Shown here: piece by piece, positions 11,101-19,075 of the stretch
Layout of the letters: every line of letters begins with the position of its first letter
How positions within the stretch are numbered: the stretch's first letter is position 1
Assembly: GCF_022023855.1 (NCBI RefSeq)
Contig: NZ_CP059450.1
Span: 1,066,001-1,130,000 of the forward strand
DNA length: 64,000 nt
From: Azospirillum brasilense
GTDB lineage: Bacteria; Pseudomonadota; Alphaproteobacteria; Azospirillales; Azospirillaceae
Direction of reading: 5' to 3'
Notes under the pieces: model-generated
The model's database searches: none
What the model was told of the DNA's origin: nothing
What the model saw: only the letters and a program-made list of their open reading frames with translations
Translations under genes and position numbers: made by a program

Positions 11101-13702
11101 CGCCCTCATCGGCGAAGTCCTGATACTTCGCCTTCAGCGCGTCCAGCTGGACCTGCTGAGCCTTGCCGACGTCGCCCTGCGCGGCCAGCCTCTGCACGTA
11201 CTCCGCCTGGGCCGCCGTCAGCGCTCGGTAGCCGTCGCGCAGGGTCTCCGCGCCCTTCGCCGGGTCCTTCAGCAGGTCGGCCAGCTTCTGCGCGGCCTCG
11301 GGCACCTCTTGACCGGTCACGCGAGCAAAGTCGCGGGCGATCTCCATCGCGCCCTTGAATTGGTCGCCGGCCACGTTGCCGACGCGGATGAAGGCGGTCT
11401 CCATCTGCCGGGCCGAGCGGGTCGATACCTTGTCCAGCGACCCGGCCAAATCCTCCAGTTGCCCCCGGCTGTAGCCGGTGGCGTCGCCCATGATGCGGTT
11501 GGCGTCGTTCACCGCGTTGATGGAGTTCCGGTAGCTCTCAGATGCGGCCACCAAGGCGACCATCGCCACCGTGAGGCCGGCGACGGCTCCCAAGGCAACA
11601 CCCATAGAGCCGGAGAACAGCTTGAACTCCGCGCCACCCGCCTGAAGCGCCTGGACGATCTGCCCGCTCTGCTGAACGAAGATCATCATCGGCGGCTGGC
11701 CCATCATCAGGCCGCTCACCACGTCGTTGATCTGAGGGGCGAGTGCAGTCATCTGGGCGCGGGTCAGGCCGATCTTGCCGGCGAAACCTTCCGCCGCCTC
11801 GGTGCTGCGGACGAGTTGGAGGCGATGCTTTTCGTAGGCGGCGGACAGGGCCTCATACTCGGTGCGCCCACCCTCCAGCTTGCCGGCGGCGAAGGCCTCA
11901 TCGAGCTTGAGCTTCTTCGCCTCCAGGTCCCGCAGGCGTTCGCCCATGGGGTCGATGGCGCGGCGGAGTTCAGCCAGTTCATCGGCCTGCCGTTTCGCAG
12001 CCAGGGCCGCGGGCGACATCTTCGCGGCCAGCTTCTCCTCAGCCGCTGCAAGCTGCTCCAGGGGAATGCCAGCCGCCGCCGCGGTCGACTGCAGTTCACC
12101 CAGCGCATTCGCATACTTCAGCGCGTCGGTGGACTCCTTGTCGTAGCCCGCCACCAGCCGGTTGAACTTGGCCGGCGCGTCGAAGCTGGCCAGGTCCAGT
12201 TCAGCCTGCATGACCTGGGCCGCGTGGTGCTTGAGCTGGGCGATGCGCTCCTTCTGGGCGAACTCCTCCGCCGCAAGCATGTCCTCCCATTCCTTCGCCA
12301 GCTTCGCCTTCGCCTCCGCGGCGGCGAAGCCCTCCATGGCGATCTGCGCCTCCCACCTCTCGGCGACAGCCGCCTTGGTCAGCGCCACACGCTCCGCCGT
12401 CTTGATCTCCTCGACGGCAAGCATGCCCTCCCATTCGGCGGCCAACCGGGCTTTCGCCTCCGCGGCGCCCCAGGCGTCCATGGCAAGTTGGGCTTCCCAA
12501 TTCGAAGCCACCGCAACCTTGGTCTGAGCGATGCGCTCCTTCTGGGCAAAGCCCTCCATGGCGATCAGGGACTCCCACTCGTCGGCCAGGACCTGCCTTT
12601 CGAGCATAGGGCCGAAGACGTCCGCGGAAGCCTTGGCCGAGGTGATCGGGGCTGCGGTCACGCCGGCATAGGCGTTCCACGTCGCCTGCCCTTCGGCGCT
12701 GGATCGGGCATGCGCCGCCTGCTCGCGGTAGCTGGCCATCAGGGCGGCCTGCGCCTCCTCCTCCCGCTTCAGGGCGGCGGTCCGCTCGTTCGCGGCCTTG
12801 GTCGCCGGATCGTAGGCATCAGCGATACCCTTGAGAACGGTGGCGCGCACCTGCTCGGAGGCGTTGGACTTGTCGAGGATGGTGGTCGCACGGGCGACTT
12901 CCTGCCCGTGCTCTCGGACAGCGGCGCGGATCGGATCGTACTTCGCCAGCAGGTTTTGATACTCGACCTGGAGCTTGCGGGCCTCGATCACCGCAGGGTC
13001 GAAGGAGTTGCTGACGTGCTCCATGGCCTTGGCGAACTGGCGCCCGTTCAGGTCACCTGCAACGAAGAGGTCAATCACCTCCTGCTGCTTGGCGGCAAAC
13101 CGGTTCTGGGCCGCCGTCGAGCTGTCCATCTGCTCGGCCAGAGCCTGGACGGCCCGAGCATTCCGAAGGAAGGTCTCGGTCGCCTCCTGGGCCTTGCGCG
13201 CGGCCTCCTCATCCACCCGGCGCTTTTCCTGCTGCTTCTGGATGGCCTCGGCCAAAGTCCGGTTATGGGCCGCCGTCGCCTCTCGGTATTCCTTGGTGCC
13301 CTCGGTGAGTCCCTCAAGGGTGGCTCTGGACGCACGGGCCGTGTTGACGAACTCCACCAAGCCCTGCCCCGTGATGCCCACGGTTTTCGCCAGGGTCGCC
13401 ATGGCGCGAGCGCCGTCTTCCGCCGACACCGATCCCTTGTCGATGGCTGCCTTGGCCTCACCGAACACGCGGACGATCTTCGCCCCCGCGTCGGTCACCA
13501 CGCCCGCCTGCCGGGCAACCGCCTGGAACTCGCGCGAGGTGCCCGTCAGCCGCTTCGTGGTGTTCTCGACCGAGCCGCCGACGGCATCGAACAGGCCCTG
13601 GATCTTGCGCAGATCCTCGGCCACCGAGCCGTTGTCGACGGTCAGACGAGCAAGGCGCATATCGGTCATGGGCGACACCCAACGAAAAGGGCGCCGCGGC
13701 AT
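5186..13702 (-). CDS. giant tape measure protein with lytic transglycosylase domain
   Basis: 2838 residues, largely alpha-helical and alanine/glutamate-rich. Residues about 370-490 hold five tryptophan-anchored repeats of about 22-26 residues (WEAQLAMDAWGAAEAKARLA type), the periodic pattern of tape measures. A hydrophobic phage-tail segment (PQINDVVSGLMMGQPPMMIF) lies near 650-700. Residues about 1460-1600 contain a soluble lytic transglycosylase domain (AKIESGFRQHE, GVMQLMPGTA, AAYNAGPARAQAW), which would cut peptidoglycan at DNA entry. Residues about 2380-2600 hold seven or eight 26-residue repeats (VxRxVxQxLGRxLTxAExxAL). At about 0.15 nm per residue the tail would be near 420 nm. It sits between the chaperones and the tip proteins. 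Confidence 0.93.
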   Translation of the reverse strand: MPRRPFRWVSPMTDMRLARLTVDNGSVAEDLRKIQGLFDAVGGSVENTTKRLTGTSREFQAVARQAGVVTDAGAKIVRVFGEAKAAIDKGSVSAEDGARAMATLAKTVGITGQGLVEFVNTARASRATLEGLTEGTKEYREATAAHNRTLAEAIQKQQEKRRVDEEAARKAQEATETFLRNARAVQALAEQMDSSTAAQNRFAAKQQEVIDLFVAGDLNGRQFAKAMEHVSNSFDPAVIEARKLQVEYQNLLAKYDPIRAAVREHGQEVARATTILDKSNASEQVRATVLKGIADAYDPATKAANERTAALKREEEAQAALMASYREQAAHARSSAEGQATWNAYAGVTAAPITSAKASADVFGPMLERQVLADEWESLIAMEGFAQKERIAQTKVAVASNWEAQLAMDAWGAAEAKARLAAEWEGMLAVEEIKTAERVALTKAAVAERWEAQIAMEGFAAAEAKAKLAKEWEDMLAAEEFAQKERIAQLKHHAAQVMQAELDLASFDAPAKFNRLVAGYDKESTDALKYANALGELQSTAAAAGIPLEQLAAAEEKLAAKMSPAALAAKRQADELAELRRAIDPMGERLRDLEAKKLKLDEAFAAGKLEGGRTEYEALSAAYEKHRLQLVRSTEAAEGFAGKIGLTRAQMTALAPQINDVVSGLMMGQPPMMIFVQQSGQIVQALQAGGAEFKLFSGSMGVALGAVAGLTVAMVALVAASESYRNSINAVNDANRIMGDATGYSRGQLEDLAGSLDKVSTRSARQMETAFIRVGNVAGDQFKGAMEIARDFARVTGQEVPEAAQKLADLLKDPAKGAETLRDGYRALTAAQAEYVQRLAAQGDVGKAQQVQLDALKAKYQDFADEGVGYLARAYHFLRTGVSDAWDWMGRIGAPKSLTSQLADAEAVVAKIEAKFRSTMGRAPVGNELRQMEPEAYGEVDALRARKAAEEAVAAARAAGAAAEERRKAGLSLSKQMDTEIGQQNALNDQYRALEKSADSYAQQIDALSQGEGRAAAQLGQVKEAYSQVAEALDRVKNAKATHLSVSERLARQDQIALSYATQYGQTADRNRAREQAELETAGQKLTTKEREAKINSAVNQVIAQQTAAVTGQVVAARSATVSLDLLTTAYGRNAASVRDAELAQKVIQATMGMAPDLARQVARAITEQELAQRRLNAATYAANLRDQVEDAQRLAGAWQSGAAAVREAALANEVLAEARKRGLDAERDAATIRGIAEGVAARDIAQRAQTFGQMAEEQRQAVALANAEYALLGQSNSARAQQIAMLQVANDLRSKGADLADAGTRAYIKQAGELARVNSILQDAAQNAANIAQPISTAFEDVLVGAKKAGDAFKALGEDLKRIVVRQAITKPFETLVSGELTKLMAGPVAVTNDNTPKAANDNGLIDRIIGKVNGGLGSSPSTAMWVQMAAGAAALDASSMAVQTMAGPVPVAIADGGAIVDTIRAEARAQGVPEEVALAVAKIESGFRQHEASGRVLTSSAGAQGVMQLMPGTADWLGVDAANTRENIRGGVKFLSMLGRQFGGDWTMAAAAYNAGPARAQAWQRGDATLPAETVAYIQKFTGAMQEAGTRATGVTRAMEDEMAARLDAVPVQRSSTAAQAEWTAAQRATIDAALGLTAANDNTAASIEVVARPMDKLRENAISAAEAQEQAAKLNVQSARDMAQASQQSAAMMVGGTQQAVGGILSIVGALSGIKGGGIPGQVVAAGGPQGIMASVQQFGSALGEWAKKPLESLGLSGAGSIMDAKLFNLGSAPTAANGMIRGSESAMTAQGAGGAPGFTVGNALSTVGYGVNAFMNFKQGNVVGGIGNTAAAAMMFIPGAQAFAPLVAIGSSLLGGLFGGQKPSNREGNVSIDFGTGATTVGGQEGKKYSAENRQAAQGIGGQIQQLAATLEALLPGQQIKGRGLIAVGDRDGLRAEYAGQTQNFGKEDTAGLAAWFAKQFAADMKSGFERGDLPAQVADNLQVVLDRGVTNGVEQFVADLQFASTDFAKAFDTVGAAQPAQVAGAVTEVTQSFLAMRDRAVELGLAIDGLAESQKRATDRLIDAEIRSARGQNDVSSAMAIRETFTKVATQLLAAGQDGQKAVELYGAQMESLLVSMGDTAASLEAIIQLANAVRSTDPVAALWADTRAGQVRDKLLGDLDLRQQQASVQMLAGDPAQQQAAQDAYDMRALLLEQDRELRSVTDAVYRAKLLEVQATERQALTAQQAAKAQAELTAKQQALISAGGSVRNWLDQQRATAGTSVSPQDARDAAQAQFARDLALARGGDVDAYGRLTGAADRLLSSQEALTASGTETQMMRAWVMSSLENLPAVKSYDQQMLEELRKLGGSVNVQVELTTVRVITEQLSALSDADKAKLTQAAVVLRTVEERIGRFLTDAELGRLVDNALVTRDVQQTLGRDLTDAERTALVGGGNVLRTVEQLMGRTLTAVEVESIVQSGSVSRSIEQAIGRNLTAAEAAAIIEAGSVTRSIGQFLARDLSAPEVAALVVGGAVERMVTQQLGRDLTDAERAGLVTAATVIRSVEQQLGRPLNAAEQAAIILPGSVQRTIGQQIDPATGAVLVPGGTITRTVTQSVETTETVQISRSMDDKMSGILASIKESSAGINTSAAGMQKLLERAVDGDGLMVRTRPTGDPRQWVAFEQGGVVPGYENGGIVANGIPGRDSVVARGPGGMPIWLAGLEGILTAPATAAIGGKSTIDYINQYHALPGWERVGYEAGGIAPPANDIWAPNVTPIRRQDYAPASSRSGSDDRAVAELRLLRQAIERLERRLERNEGMDQEQRAAIAQEMARLLDRVADAAETTAQKVSGRQG

Positions 13703-13759
13703 CGGCGGGCGCCCAGAATCAGGACAGCCCGCCGGTGGCGGGCCTATGTGTTTGGAGCC

Positions 13760-14377
13760 TTACAGCTCGCGGATCATCATGGCCGGGGCGCCACGCTTTG
13801 CGCCCTCGGATCGAACCCACTGAAACTGAACCTGGACGAGGTTCCCGTAACGCCGGCGCACGGTGTCGCAAGAGACCTTGTAGACACCATTGGGCGCTTG
13901 GTCGGAGAACCCTCGTTCCAGCTTGCCCGCATAGGGTTCATCATCGGTGAGCAAGTATTCGGTGCCCTTCGGCAGGTCGAGCATCCACGCAAAATCGGAC
14001 GGCTCCATGCCGTCGCTTACGTCGTCGCGAAACACCCCGTCCACGAACAGCTGCCGGAACTCGCGGAAGACGATGTTGTCCGCCCGCGGGTGCATGTCGA
14101 TCGGGCTGTTTGCGAACAGAATGTCCAAGGCGAAGCAGATGATTTCCGGCATGTAGCGGAATTCGAAAACCGCGACGCCGAAGGAGGAGACGCTTTCGAT
14201 CGGCGCCCCCTCCTTCCCGTCGATCCATTGGTCCCACCCGGCGGGCCGGGCTTCCATCTCGGCCCGGTCCAGCTCCTGGTGGATGCGCTGGACGAACAGC
14301 CTCTGCACCTCCTGCTCCGCGCCGCGCAGCATGAGGAAGACCTGCCGGTCGAACACAGGATCGCGAGCCATGGTCAT
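13760..14377 (-). CDS. tail protein of unknown function upstream of tape measure
   Basis: 205 residues starting MTMARDPVFDRQVFLML. The start overlaps the stop of the T-like frame (ATGA at 14374-14377), so expression is coupled to the tail chaperones. It is acidic/aromatic with no membrane segment. I do not recognise the family. The slot between the chaperone pair and tape measure suggests a tail-assembly or minor tail role. Confidence 0.6.
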   Translation of the reverse strand: MTMARDPVFDRQVFLMLRGAEQEVQRLFVQRIHQELDRAEMEARPAGWDQWIDGKEGAPIESVSSFGVAVFEFRYMPEIICFALDILFANSPIDMHPRADNIVFREFRQLFVDGVFRDDVSDGMEPSDFAWMLDLPKGTEYLLTDDEPYAGKLERGFSDQAPNGVYKVSCDTVRRRYGNLVQVQFQWVRSEGAKRGAPAMMIREL

Positions 14378-14841
14378 TCCTCTCGCTGGCGCGACTTCAG
14401 AACAGCCTCCAGCAGCGCGCCGGTAGCCGGCCCGTCCGGGTAGAGTTCGTTCGCCCGCGCCACGCTGGCCCGAACGTCGGCGATCTGCCGCTTGGTCCAG
14501 ACGCCCGGCTTGCTCTCGCCCTCAGCCCGCATCTCCGCCTCGGCCTCGCTCATCAGCGCGAATGCGTCCATCATGAGGGTGGACTGGCTCATGGCCCGCG
14601 GGCCTTCAGGTAGATGCCCTATACCCGTGCCGCCCTGCGACATGCGCCAGAGCCGAACCATCATCCAGGCCCAGCTAGGGATGAAGCGCTGGGGGTTGAC
14701 GTGCCACGTCACCCCCAGCACCTCCCATGGACCAACTACAGCGTCGGCTGGGTCTCCACCGTCTCCGTCTCGGTAACGGTCGGGCTCGGCTGCGACGGCT
14801 GCGGCGAGGCGGAGGACTTCGCCCCGCGGCGAGAGTTTCCC
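14374..14841 (-). CDS. T-like extension of tail assembly chaperone GT (by -1 frameshift)
   Basis: This frame is open from the slippery heptamer at 14835-14841 to 14374 and has no convincing start of its own; the first GTG is at 14721 without a clear ribosome site. Reading in -1 frame from the heptamer gives continuous sequence through DAVVGPWEVLGVTWHVN and RFIPSWAWMMVRLWRMS to RQREE. Tryptophan-rich T extensions made by -1 frameshift are standard in lambda-type phages, where the GT fusion binds tape measure and recruits tail protein. Its expression as a G-T fusion is inferred. Confidence 0.75.
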   Translation of the reverse strand, partial: GKLSPRGEVLRLAAAVAAEPDRYRDGDGGDPADAVVGPWEVLGVTWHVNPQRFIPSWAWMMVRLWRMSQGGTGIGHLPEGPRAMSQSTLMMDAFALMSEAEAEMRAEGESKPGVWTKRQIADVRASVARANELYPDGPATGALLEAVLKSRQREE

Positions 14842-15566
14842 CCGCGGCCACGCAGCGAGTTCAGTTCCTGGACCTTGTCGCCGATCGCCGTGATGTCCTC
14901 CGGCGGGATGGCGTTGATGGTGGCGTCGGTCGGGTAGCCGTTCTCGGCGAGATAGGGCACGAGGTCGCCATCCAGGTCGCGGACGCCTTCGAAGCCGATC
15001 AGGTAGTGCTTGGTGCGGAGGCGGGCCACGCCCTTGGTGAAGCGGAGGCGGGCCGCTCGGATGTCCTGGACCGCCTCGGCATTGTCGGCGCGCTCGTACA
15101 AGTCCTGGAAGATCGCGCTGAGATCCTCGGACACACCGCCGCCGGACTTCTTCAGGGCCTCCTTCACGACAACGAAATCGGGATCGTCGCTCGGAATCAG
15201 GCCGCTCGCCTCGATGGCGCGGAACATCTTCCGGTCACCCGGGTAGGTCGGCAGGCGGACCAGCGCCTCCTCGAAGGCGGCGTTGATGTCGAAGCTCGGG
15301 ACCCGCAGCTTGTAGACGGGCTGGTCGGGGTTGGCCTCCAGTTCGGCCTCCAGCCGGTCCAGTTCCTCGTATGCGTCGGCCAGCAGCTTCTCGCCCTGCT
15401 CGACGTCCTTCTTCAGGTCCGCGTCATCCTGCTTCGCTTCCAGCGCGGCGGTGGAGTTGGCGAGCTTGCGGGTGGCCTCGGCCACAGCGTCGCGGGCCTT
15501 CTCGATCTGGTCAACCAGCCGGATGAAAAGGTAGGGCTTGGCGGCGGTGATGGGCAGCATGGACAT
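14736..15566 (-). CDS. tail assembly chaperone (gpG-like)
   Basis: 276 residues from the ATG at 15566, preceded by a GGAG ribosome site. The start is MSMLPITAAKPYLF; the track of upstream codons to 15638 has no support. A coiled coil spans roughly residues 20-90 and a low-complexity Ser/Pro/Thr tail ends the protein. Position between the major tail protein and tape measure, and an exact GGGAAAC slippery site near the 3' end, identify it as the G component of a G/GT pair. Confidence 0.78.
   Translation of the reverse strand: MSMLPITAAKPYLFIRLVDQIEKARDAVAEATRKLANSTAALEAKQDDADLKKDVEQGEKLLADAYEELDRLEAELEANPDQPVYKLRVPSFDINAAFEEALVRLPTYPGDRKMFRAIEASGLIPSDDPDFVVVKEALKKSGGGVSEDLSAIFQDLYERADNAEAVQDIRAARLRFTKGVARLRTKHYLIGFEGVRDLDGDLVPYLAENGYPTDATINAIPPEDITAIGDKVQELNSLRGRGGNSRRGAKSSASPQPSQPSPTVTETETVETQPTL
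14835..14841 (-). promoter_or_regulatory. programmed -1 ribosomal frameshift site GGGAAAC
   Basis: On the coding strand the heptamer falls in frame as G GGA AAC, a perfect X XXY YYZ slippery sequence and one base different from lambda's G-T site GGGAAAG. It lies about 100 nt before the G stop codon, and the -1 frame is open for about 155 codons afterwards. Confidence 0.82.
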
Positions 15567-15713
15567 GGGATGTCTCCGGGATAGACATGGGGAATCGCGA
15601 AGGGCGACAAAGCGCATCCCGGACGCTCCGCCGCCCACACCTCGCGCGGGTGGTCAGCCGTTGCCGGCCAACGGGTGTTCCTGGTCCGGGGCAGGGAAAG
15701 GCGAAGAGCCGGC

Positions 15714-16160
15714 TTACGGGGCCGGAATGTACTGCGGCGGGCCGGAGGACTGCAGCGACACCGAGAAGGTCTCGGCGCTGCCGTCGTCGCCCTTGCGGAT
15801 GTAGTTCTCCACCACGAAGGTGCCGACGAAGCTGTCGCCGTGGCCGCTGATGATCTGGCACTCGATGTAGCCGGTGGCGTCCATCGCCATGGCCGCATCC
15901 CAGATTTTCCGAGCGCCCTGCGTCAGACTGTCGAAGATGCCGTCGCCGGAAATGGCCAGGCCCTTGGAGGCGCCGCCGGGAAGCCATTCCTTCCATCCGG
16001 CGCTTCCGACGTTGGTGATTTCCACTGCGCCGCCGTTGAGCTGGAGGTTCGTGCTTTTCAGGCCGCCGATGGTCAGGAAGGTCGGCGTCGTGCCGCCGTC
16101 GCTGACCTTGATGGTGAAGGCTCGTCCCGCCTTCGCCTTGATGGACGTGGAGGTCGCCAT
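15714..16160 (-). CDS. major tail protein
   Basis: 148 residues, MATSTSIKAKAGRAFTIKVS. The pattern of a KVSDGGT start, GGLKSTNLQLNGG, and the GYIECQIISGHGDSFVGTF core is that of phage tail-tube proteins of the TP901-1/gpV type. It lies between a small decoration-like gene and the G chaperone, the expected slot. It would form the tail tube around the tape measure. Confidence 0.85.
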   Translation of the reverse strand: MATSTSIKAKAGRAFTIKVSDGGTTPTFLTIGGLKSTNLQLNGGAVEITNVGSAGWKEWLPGGASKGLAISGDGIFDSLTQGARKIWDAAMAMDATGYIECQIISGHGDSFVGTFVVENYIRKGDDGSAETFSVSLQSSGPPQYIPAP

Positions 16161-16173
16161 GGATCAGTGCTCC

Positions 16174-16521
16174 TTATCGAGTGGCGATGACCGCCGCCGA
16201 CACGCTCGTCGTGGACGAGAAGGTCATCGACAGGCGACCGTTGGCGTCGTTGAACGCCTTCAGGGGGAAGGGGCCGGCAATGCGGTCAGCGCCCGCCGGA
16301 ATGGTGATCGCGACGTCCGGCTTGCTGACGGAGCCGTAGCCGTCGACCACCGGCGTCGTGTTGCGCGACTTCAGAGTGACCGTCACGGACGAGCCGCCGC
16401 CGTTCTTGACGTGCAGCAGTTCCTTGCCGGTGTTGGTGAAGCTGTCTCCGCCGCCGGACGCGGAACTGTAGGTGAGAGCGGCGCCCGCCTCGCTCGTCGT
16501 CTGGGCGCTGATCTGGGCCAT
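16174..16521 (-). CDS. small beta-rich structural protein
   Basis: 115 residues, MAQISAQTTSEAGAALTYSS, with features GGGDSFTNTGKELLHVKNGG and TIPAGADRIAGPFPL. This pattern recurs in phage structural cassettes as a small beta-sandwich protein, often annotated hypothetical or decoration-like. It is 13 bp from the major tail gene. Function not established. Confidence 0.6.
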   Translation of the reverse strand: MAQISAQTTSEAGAALTYSSASGGGDSFTNTGKELLHVKNGGGSSVTVTLKSRNTTPVVDGYGSVSKPDVAITIPAGADRIAGPFPLKAFNDANGRLSMTFSSTTSVSAAVIATR

Positions 16522-16603
16522 GGGGCTTTCTCCATAGACGCGAAAAAATCCGCCACGGCGGGATGCCGGGCGGCGGTGATGAAGGCGTTGAGGAATGGGT
16601 GGG

Positions 16604-17062
16604 TCAGACGATCCCGTCGGGAATCAGTTCCATCCGGAAATCGACCTGGAGGGGCACGACCACCCAACGCGGACCGGGGCTGCCGTCGTTCGCCGGGCGG
16701 TCCTGCCCGTCCACCGCCGTCAGGGTCTGCACGTCGGTGATGCGCACCATGTCGCCGAGCTGCGGCCCGTCGACATGCGGCTCGTACAGAAGGCCCACCG
16801 ACAGGGCCAGCCCCTCAACTGCATCGACCTGGGTCCCCTCCGGCGCGTAGACCAGCACCTGCCAGATGCCGGACGCCTCGGTCAGCACGGCGCCGGTCTT
16901 CGCCTTGCGCTCCCAGATCAGGGACACGCGCAGATGCACCCGGTCGGGAGGCGGCTGGAACGAGAAGTCGCCCAAGCGCCCGATGTCTGCATCCGGAATC
17001 GGCCCTTCGGCCAGGACAGCATGTAGGGCGGCGCGGACGGTGGCATCATCGATCATTGTCAT
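16604..17062 (-). CDS. tail terminator/completion protein
   Basis: 152 residues from the ATG at 17062, overlapping the stop of the connector fragment (ATGA). The upstream extension of this frame to 17605 is shadow. Sequence: MTMIDDATVRAALHAVL, then DRVHLRVSLIWERKAKTG and a C-terminal RWVVVPLQVDFRMEL strand, as in gpU or DUF4128-like tail terminators, which cap the tube and join it to the head. Position between connector and tail-tube genes agrees. Confidence 0.7.
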   Translation of the reverse strand: MTMIDDATVRAALHAVLAEGPIPDADIGRLGDFSFQPPPDRVHLRVSLIWERKAKTGAVLTEASGIWQVLVYAPEGTQVDAVEGLALSVGLLYEPHVDGPQLGDMVRITDVQTLTAVDGQDRPANDGSPGPRWVVVPLQVDFRMELIPDGIV

Positions 17063-17753
17063 GCTCCGACGTGCAGGTCCCACAGCACCGCGGCGCCGGC
17101 CTGTCGGGCGGCGACCGCCGTCTTGACCCGCCAGCGTTGCGCGCCGATCAGCACGCTGTGCGCCGCGGACGGCTCCACCGGCACGTCGGCGGCGTCCAGG
17201 GCGACCTGTGGCACGATCAGGCGTTGGTCGCCCACGACGATCCCGCCGAGAAGCTGTCCGGCCTCGAAGCTGCGCACCGCGGCCTTCAGGGGCCGATCGC
17301 AGGCGAACGAGAAGGCGACCGGCGCGCCAGCGGCCACCAGCTCCGGCAAGGCCCGGTCGAGCGGCACGTTGGCGAAGACGTTCCCGGCCGCCGAGACGGG
17401 CGCGGTGATGGCGAAGGCCTCGCCGCCTATTACGGCACGGTCGCCGGTCAGAAGCTGGCCGGTCGTCAGCGTCGCCTTGATGCTGACGGTCGAAGCGCCG
17501 GCCGGCGCCGCGGTGGCGACGATCCAGCCGGAGCCGGTTGGTGGGTTTAGGGTGTTCTGGTTGCCGGTGGTGGTCCGGAAAGTTGCCGACGTGCCCCAAC
17601 CGCACAGCAGCCGGGCGCGCAGGCCTTCGGGGTCGTGGTCCACCGGGAAGAGGATGGGCGGGATGTCCACCGGATAGGTCGCCCCGCCCACGGTGAAGGT
17701 GCCGCCCACTTCGGGCGCCACCTCCGACCGCAGAAAGTCAAAGCACGCCCCCT
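17059..17753 (-). pseudogene. head-tail connector gene, C-terminal part (split by E1)
   Basis: The frame has no native start. From the E1 core it reads GACFDFLRSEVAPEVGGTFTV and continues to 17059. A TAG triplet lies just inside E1. Joining at the shared core to the fragment at 34109-34285 gives a continuous protein of about 285 residues. The N-terminal part (AVQFRVLGAPALYAPLTGD, GGATYPVDIPP) resembles gpFII-like connectors; the C-terminal half may be a second beta domain. In the present configuration no full-length protein can be made; precise E1 excision would restore it. Confidence 0.8.
17731..17753. repeat. attL core of E1
   Basis: A 23-bp sequence repeated with one mismatch at 34109-34131; 17 bp (GTCAAAGCACGCCCCCT) are identical. 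It lies inside the connector coding frame, and its right edge is exactly 38 bp before the first TGTCGC box, the same geometry as at E2. Confidence 0.85.
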
Positions 17754-17771
17754 AAATTGGGGGATTAGAAA

Positions 17772-18959
17772 TCAATCACTTACGCCCTCTTGTCGCGCCC
17801 TTGTCGCGGCGAGGTCTTCCGCGATCAGCGCCGTCGCCCGGCGGATCGCGTCATCTTCGGGGAACAGGTGCCCGTAGATATCCATGGTCGTCTTCACCGA
17901 CGCATGGCCTATCACCGTCTTGACGTGGAGCGGTGACAGCCCCTTCTCGATCAGCAACGACGCAGCCGCATGCCTGAGCGCATGGAAGCGATACCGCGGG
18001 CGACCCGCAGTGTCGCAAAGCCCGGCCCGCTTGACCAGCGGAACCCAATAGTCTTCACGAAGAAGGCTGAGCCCCATGTGGTGCCCGGTCTTCGTCGTCA
18101 GCACGTGCCCAACCGGCTTCCCGCCCTTCAGGTCCCGCAACTCTTCCAGCGCCTTGCGCAGGGGCGGCGACATGGGAATCACGCGATTGCCGGCGCGCGT
18201 CTTCGGCTCCTTCAGCCCATCCAACCGCGCAAGATTGTGCCGAACGGTGATGACGCCTCTTTGCCAATCGACGTTCTCCCACTGCAACGCGCAGACTTCC
18301 CCGCGTCGCATGCCCCCGAGCACGGCGAGATAGAAGGCCGCTCGCCCTGTCATGAACTTCAAGTCACTCTCTCCAGGGGGGCGGATTTCAGTTGCGCCGA
18401 TCAGACGGGCGATATCTTCCTTTGAAGGAATGGCCGGCTTCGGACTCCCCCAGGGGGGCATATGAATTTTCTCGTCTCGCACAGGGTGTCGCTTCACCCA
18501 CCCCCGTTCAATGGCGAAGTCAAAAAGCAAGGTCATCGCCATCATCGTGTTTCTTACAGTCTTTGGTTTGAACTTCAACACGAGGTCGTTGACCATCAAT
18601 TGGAGCATCTGGCCGTTTACGGATGTCAGCAACTTACTACCAATCTCCGCATCGATCCTTCGAGAACAATATTTATAATGCTCAGATGACGCTTTCGTGA
18701 GACGGCTTTTCACAGCAGCCCTACCCTCACAATCTTTCAACCACTCCTCTATAGCATAATGCACACTAACTGTTTCAGTGGCCGGCGTGTGTTGTCCGTT
18801 TTCAATCTCGACCTCCACACGCAACCGCTCTTTATCAGCCTCCTTTTTGCTCTTGCACGTGATCAGGCGTCTCTTTCCCTTCTGGTCGGTGTAGGCAACC
18901 ACCCACGCGGTTTTAGACTCGCCATTGTGCGTCCATTCGCGCTTGCGCACACTTGCCAT
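17772..18959 (-). CDS. int: tyrosine recombinase integrase of E1
   Basis: 395 residues. N-terminal arm-binding region (MASVRKREWTHNGE), a SAM-like core-binding domain, then a catalytic domain with the expected residues: Arg in LGGMRRGEVCAL, HALRH box (RYRFHALRHAAAS), His in GHASVKTT and nucleophile Tyr in MDIYGHLFP. It ends 19 bp from attL, and its 3' end contains two TGTCGC boxes 11 bp apart. The first 20 residues and upstream DNA are nearly identical to the E2 integrase although the rest is divergent, so the two differ in core-site choice. Likely drives integration and, with the excisionase-like proteins, excision. Confidence 0.95.
   Translation of the reverse strand: MASVRKREWTHNGESKTAWVVAYTDQKGKRRLITCKSKKEADKERLRVEVEIENGQHTPATETVSVHYAIEEWLKDCEGRAAVKSRLTKASSEHYKYCSRRIDAEIGSKLLTSVNGQMLQLMVNDLVLKFKPKTVRNTMMAMTLLFDFAIERGWVKRHPVRDEKIHMPPWGSPKPAIPSKEDIARLIGATEIRPPGESDLKFMTGRAAFYLAVLGGMRRGEVCALQWENVDWQRGVITVRHNLARLDGLKEPKTRAGNRVIPMSPPLRKALEELRDLKGGKPVGHVLTTKTGHHMGLSLLREDYWVPLVKRAGLCDTAGRPRYRFHALRHAAASLLIEKGLSPLHVKTVIGHASVKTTMDIYGHLFPEDDAIRRATALIAEDLAATRARQEGVSD
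17791..17808 (+). promoter_or_regulatory. candidate integrase arm-type sites, E1 left end
   Basis: Two TGTCGCG boxes at 17791 and 17802, spaced exactly 11 bp, within the 3' end of int. The same box with the same spacing occurs at both ends of both elements. Arm-site function is inferred. Confidence 0.6.
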
Positions 18960-19075
18960 GATCGTTCTCCGGATAGGATTGGGCGCGGCGCCGGGGATGC
19001 CCAGCGCCGTCGCCGCGGTTCAGGTGTGGTTGGGTGGGGCGCAGACCGCGCACCCCGTCAGTGCGGCCGGGCCGG

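Noticed and set aside
6974..14443. A 2489-codon open frame on the plus strand
   Set aside because: It is antisense to the tape measure gene, low in complexity and rich in Arg, Gly and Leu, as expected for the shadow frame of a GC-rich helical gene. The minus-strand frame has recognisable domains.
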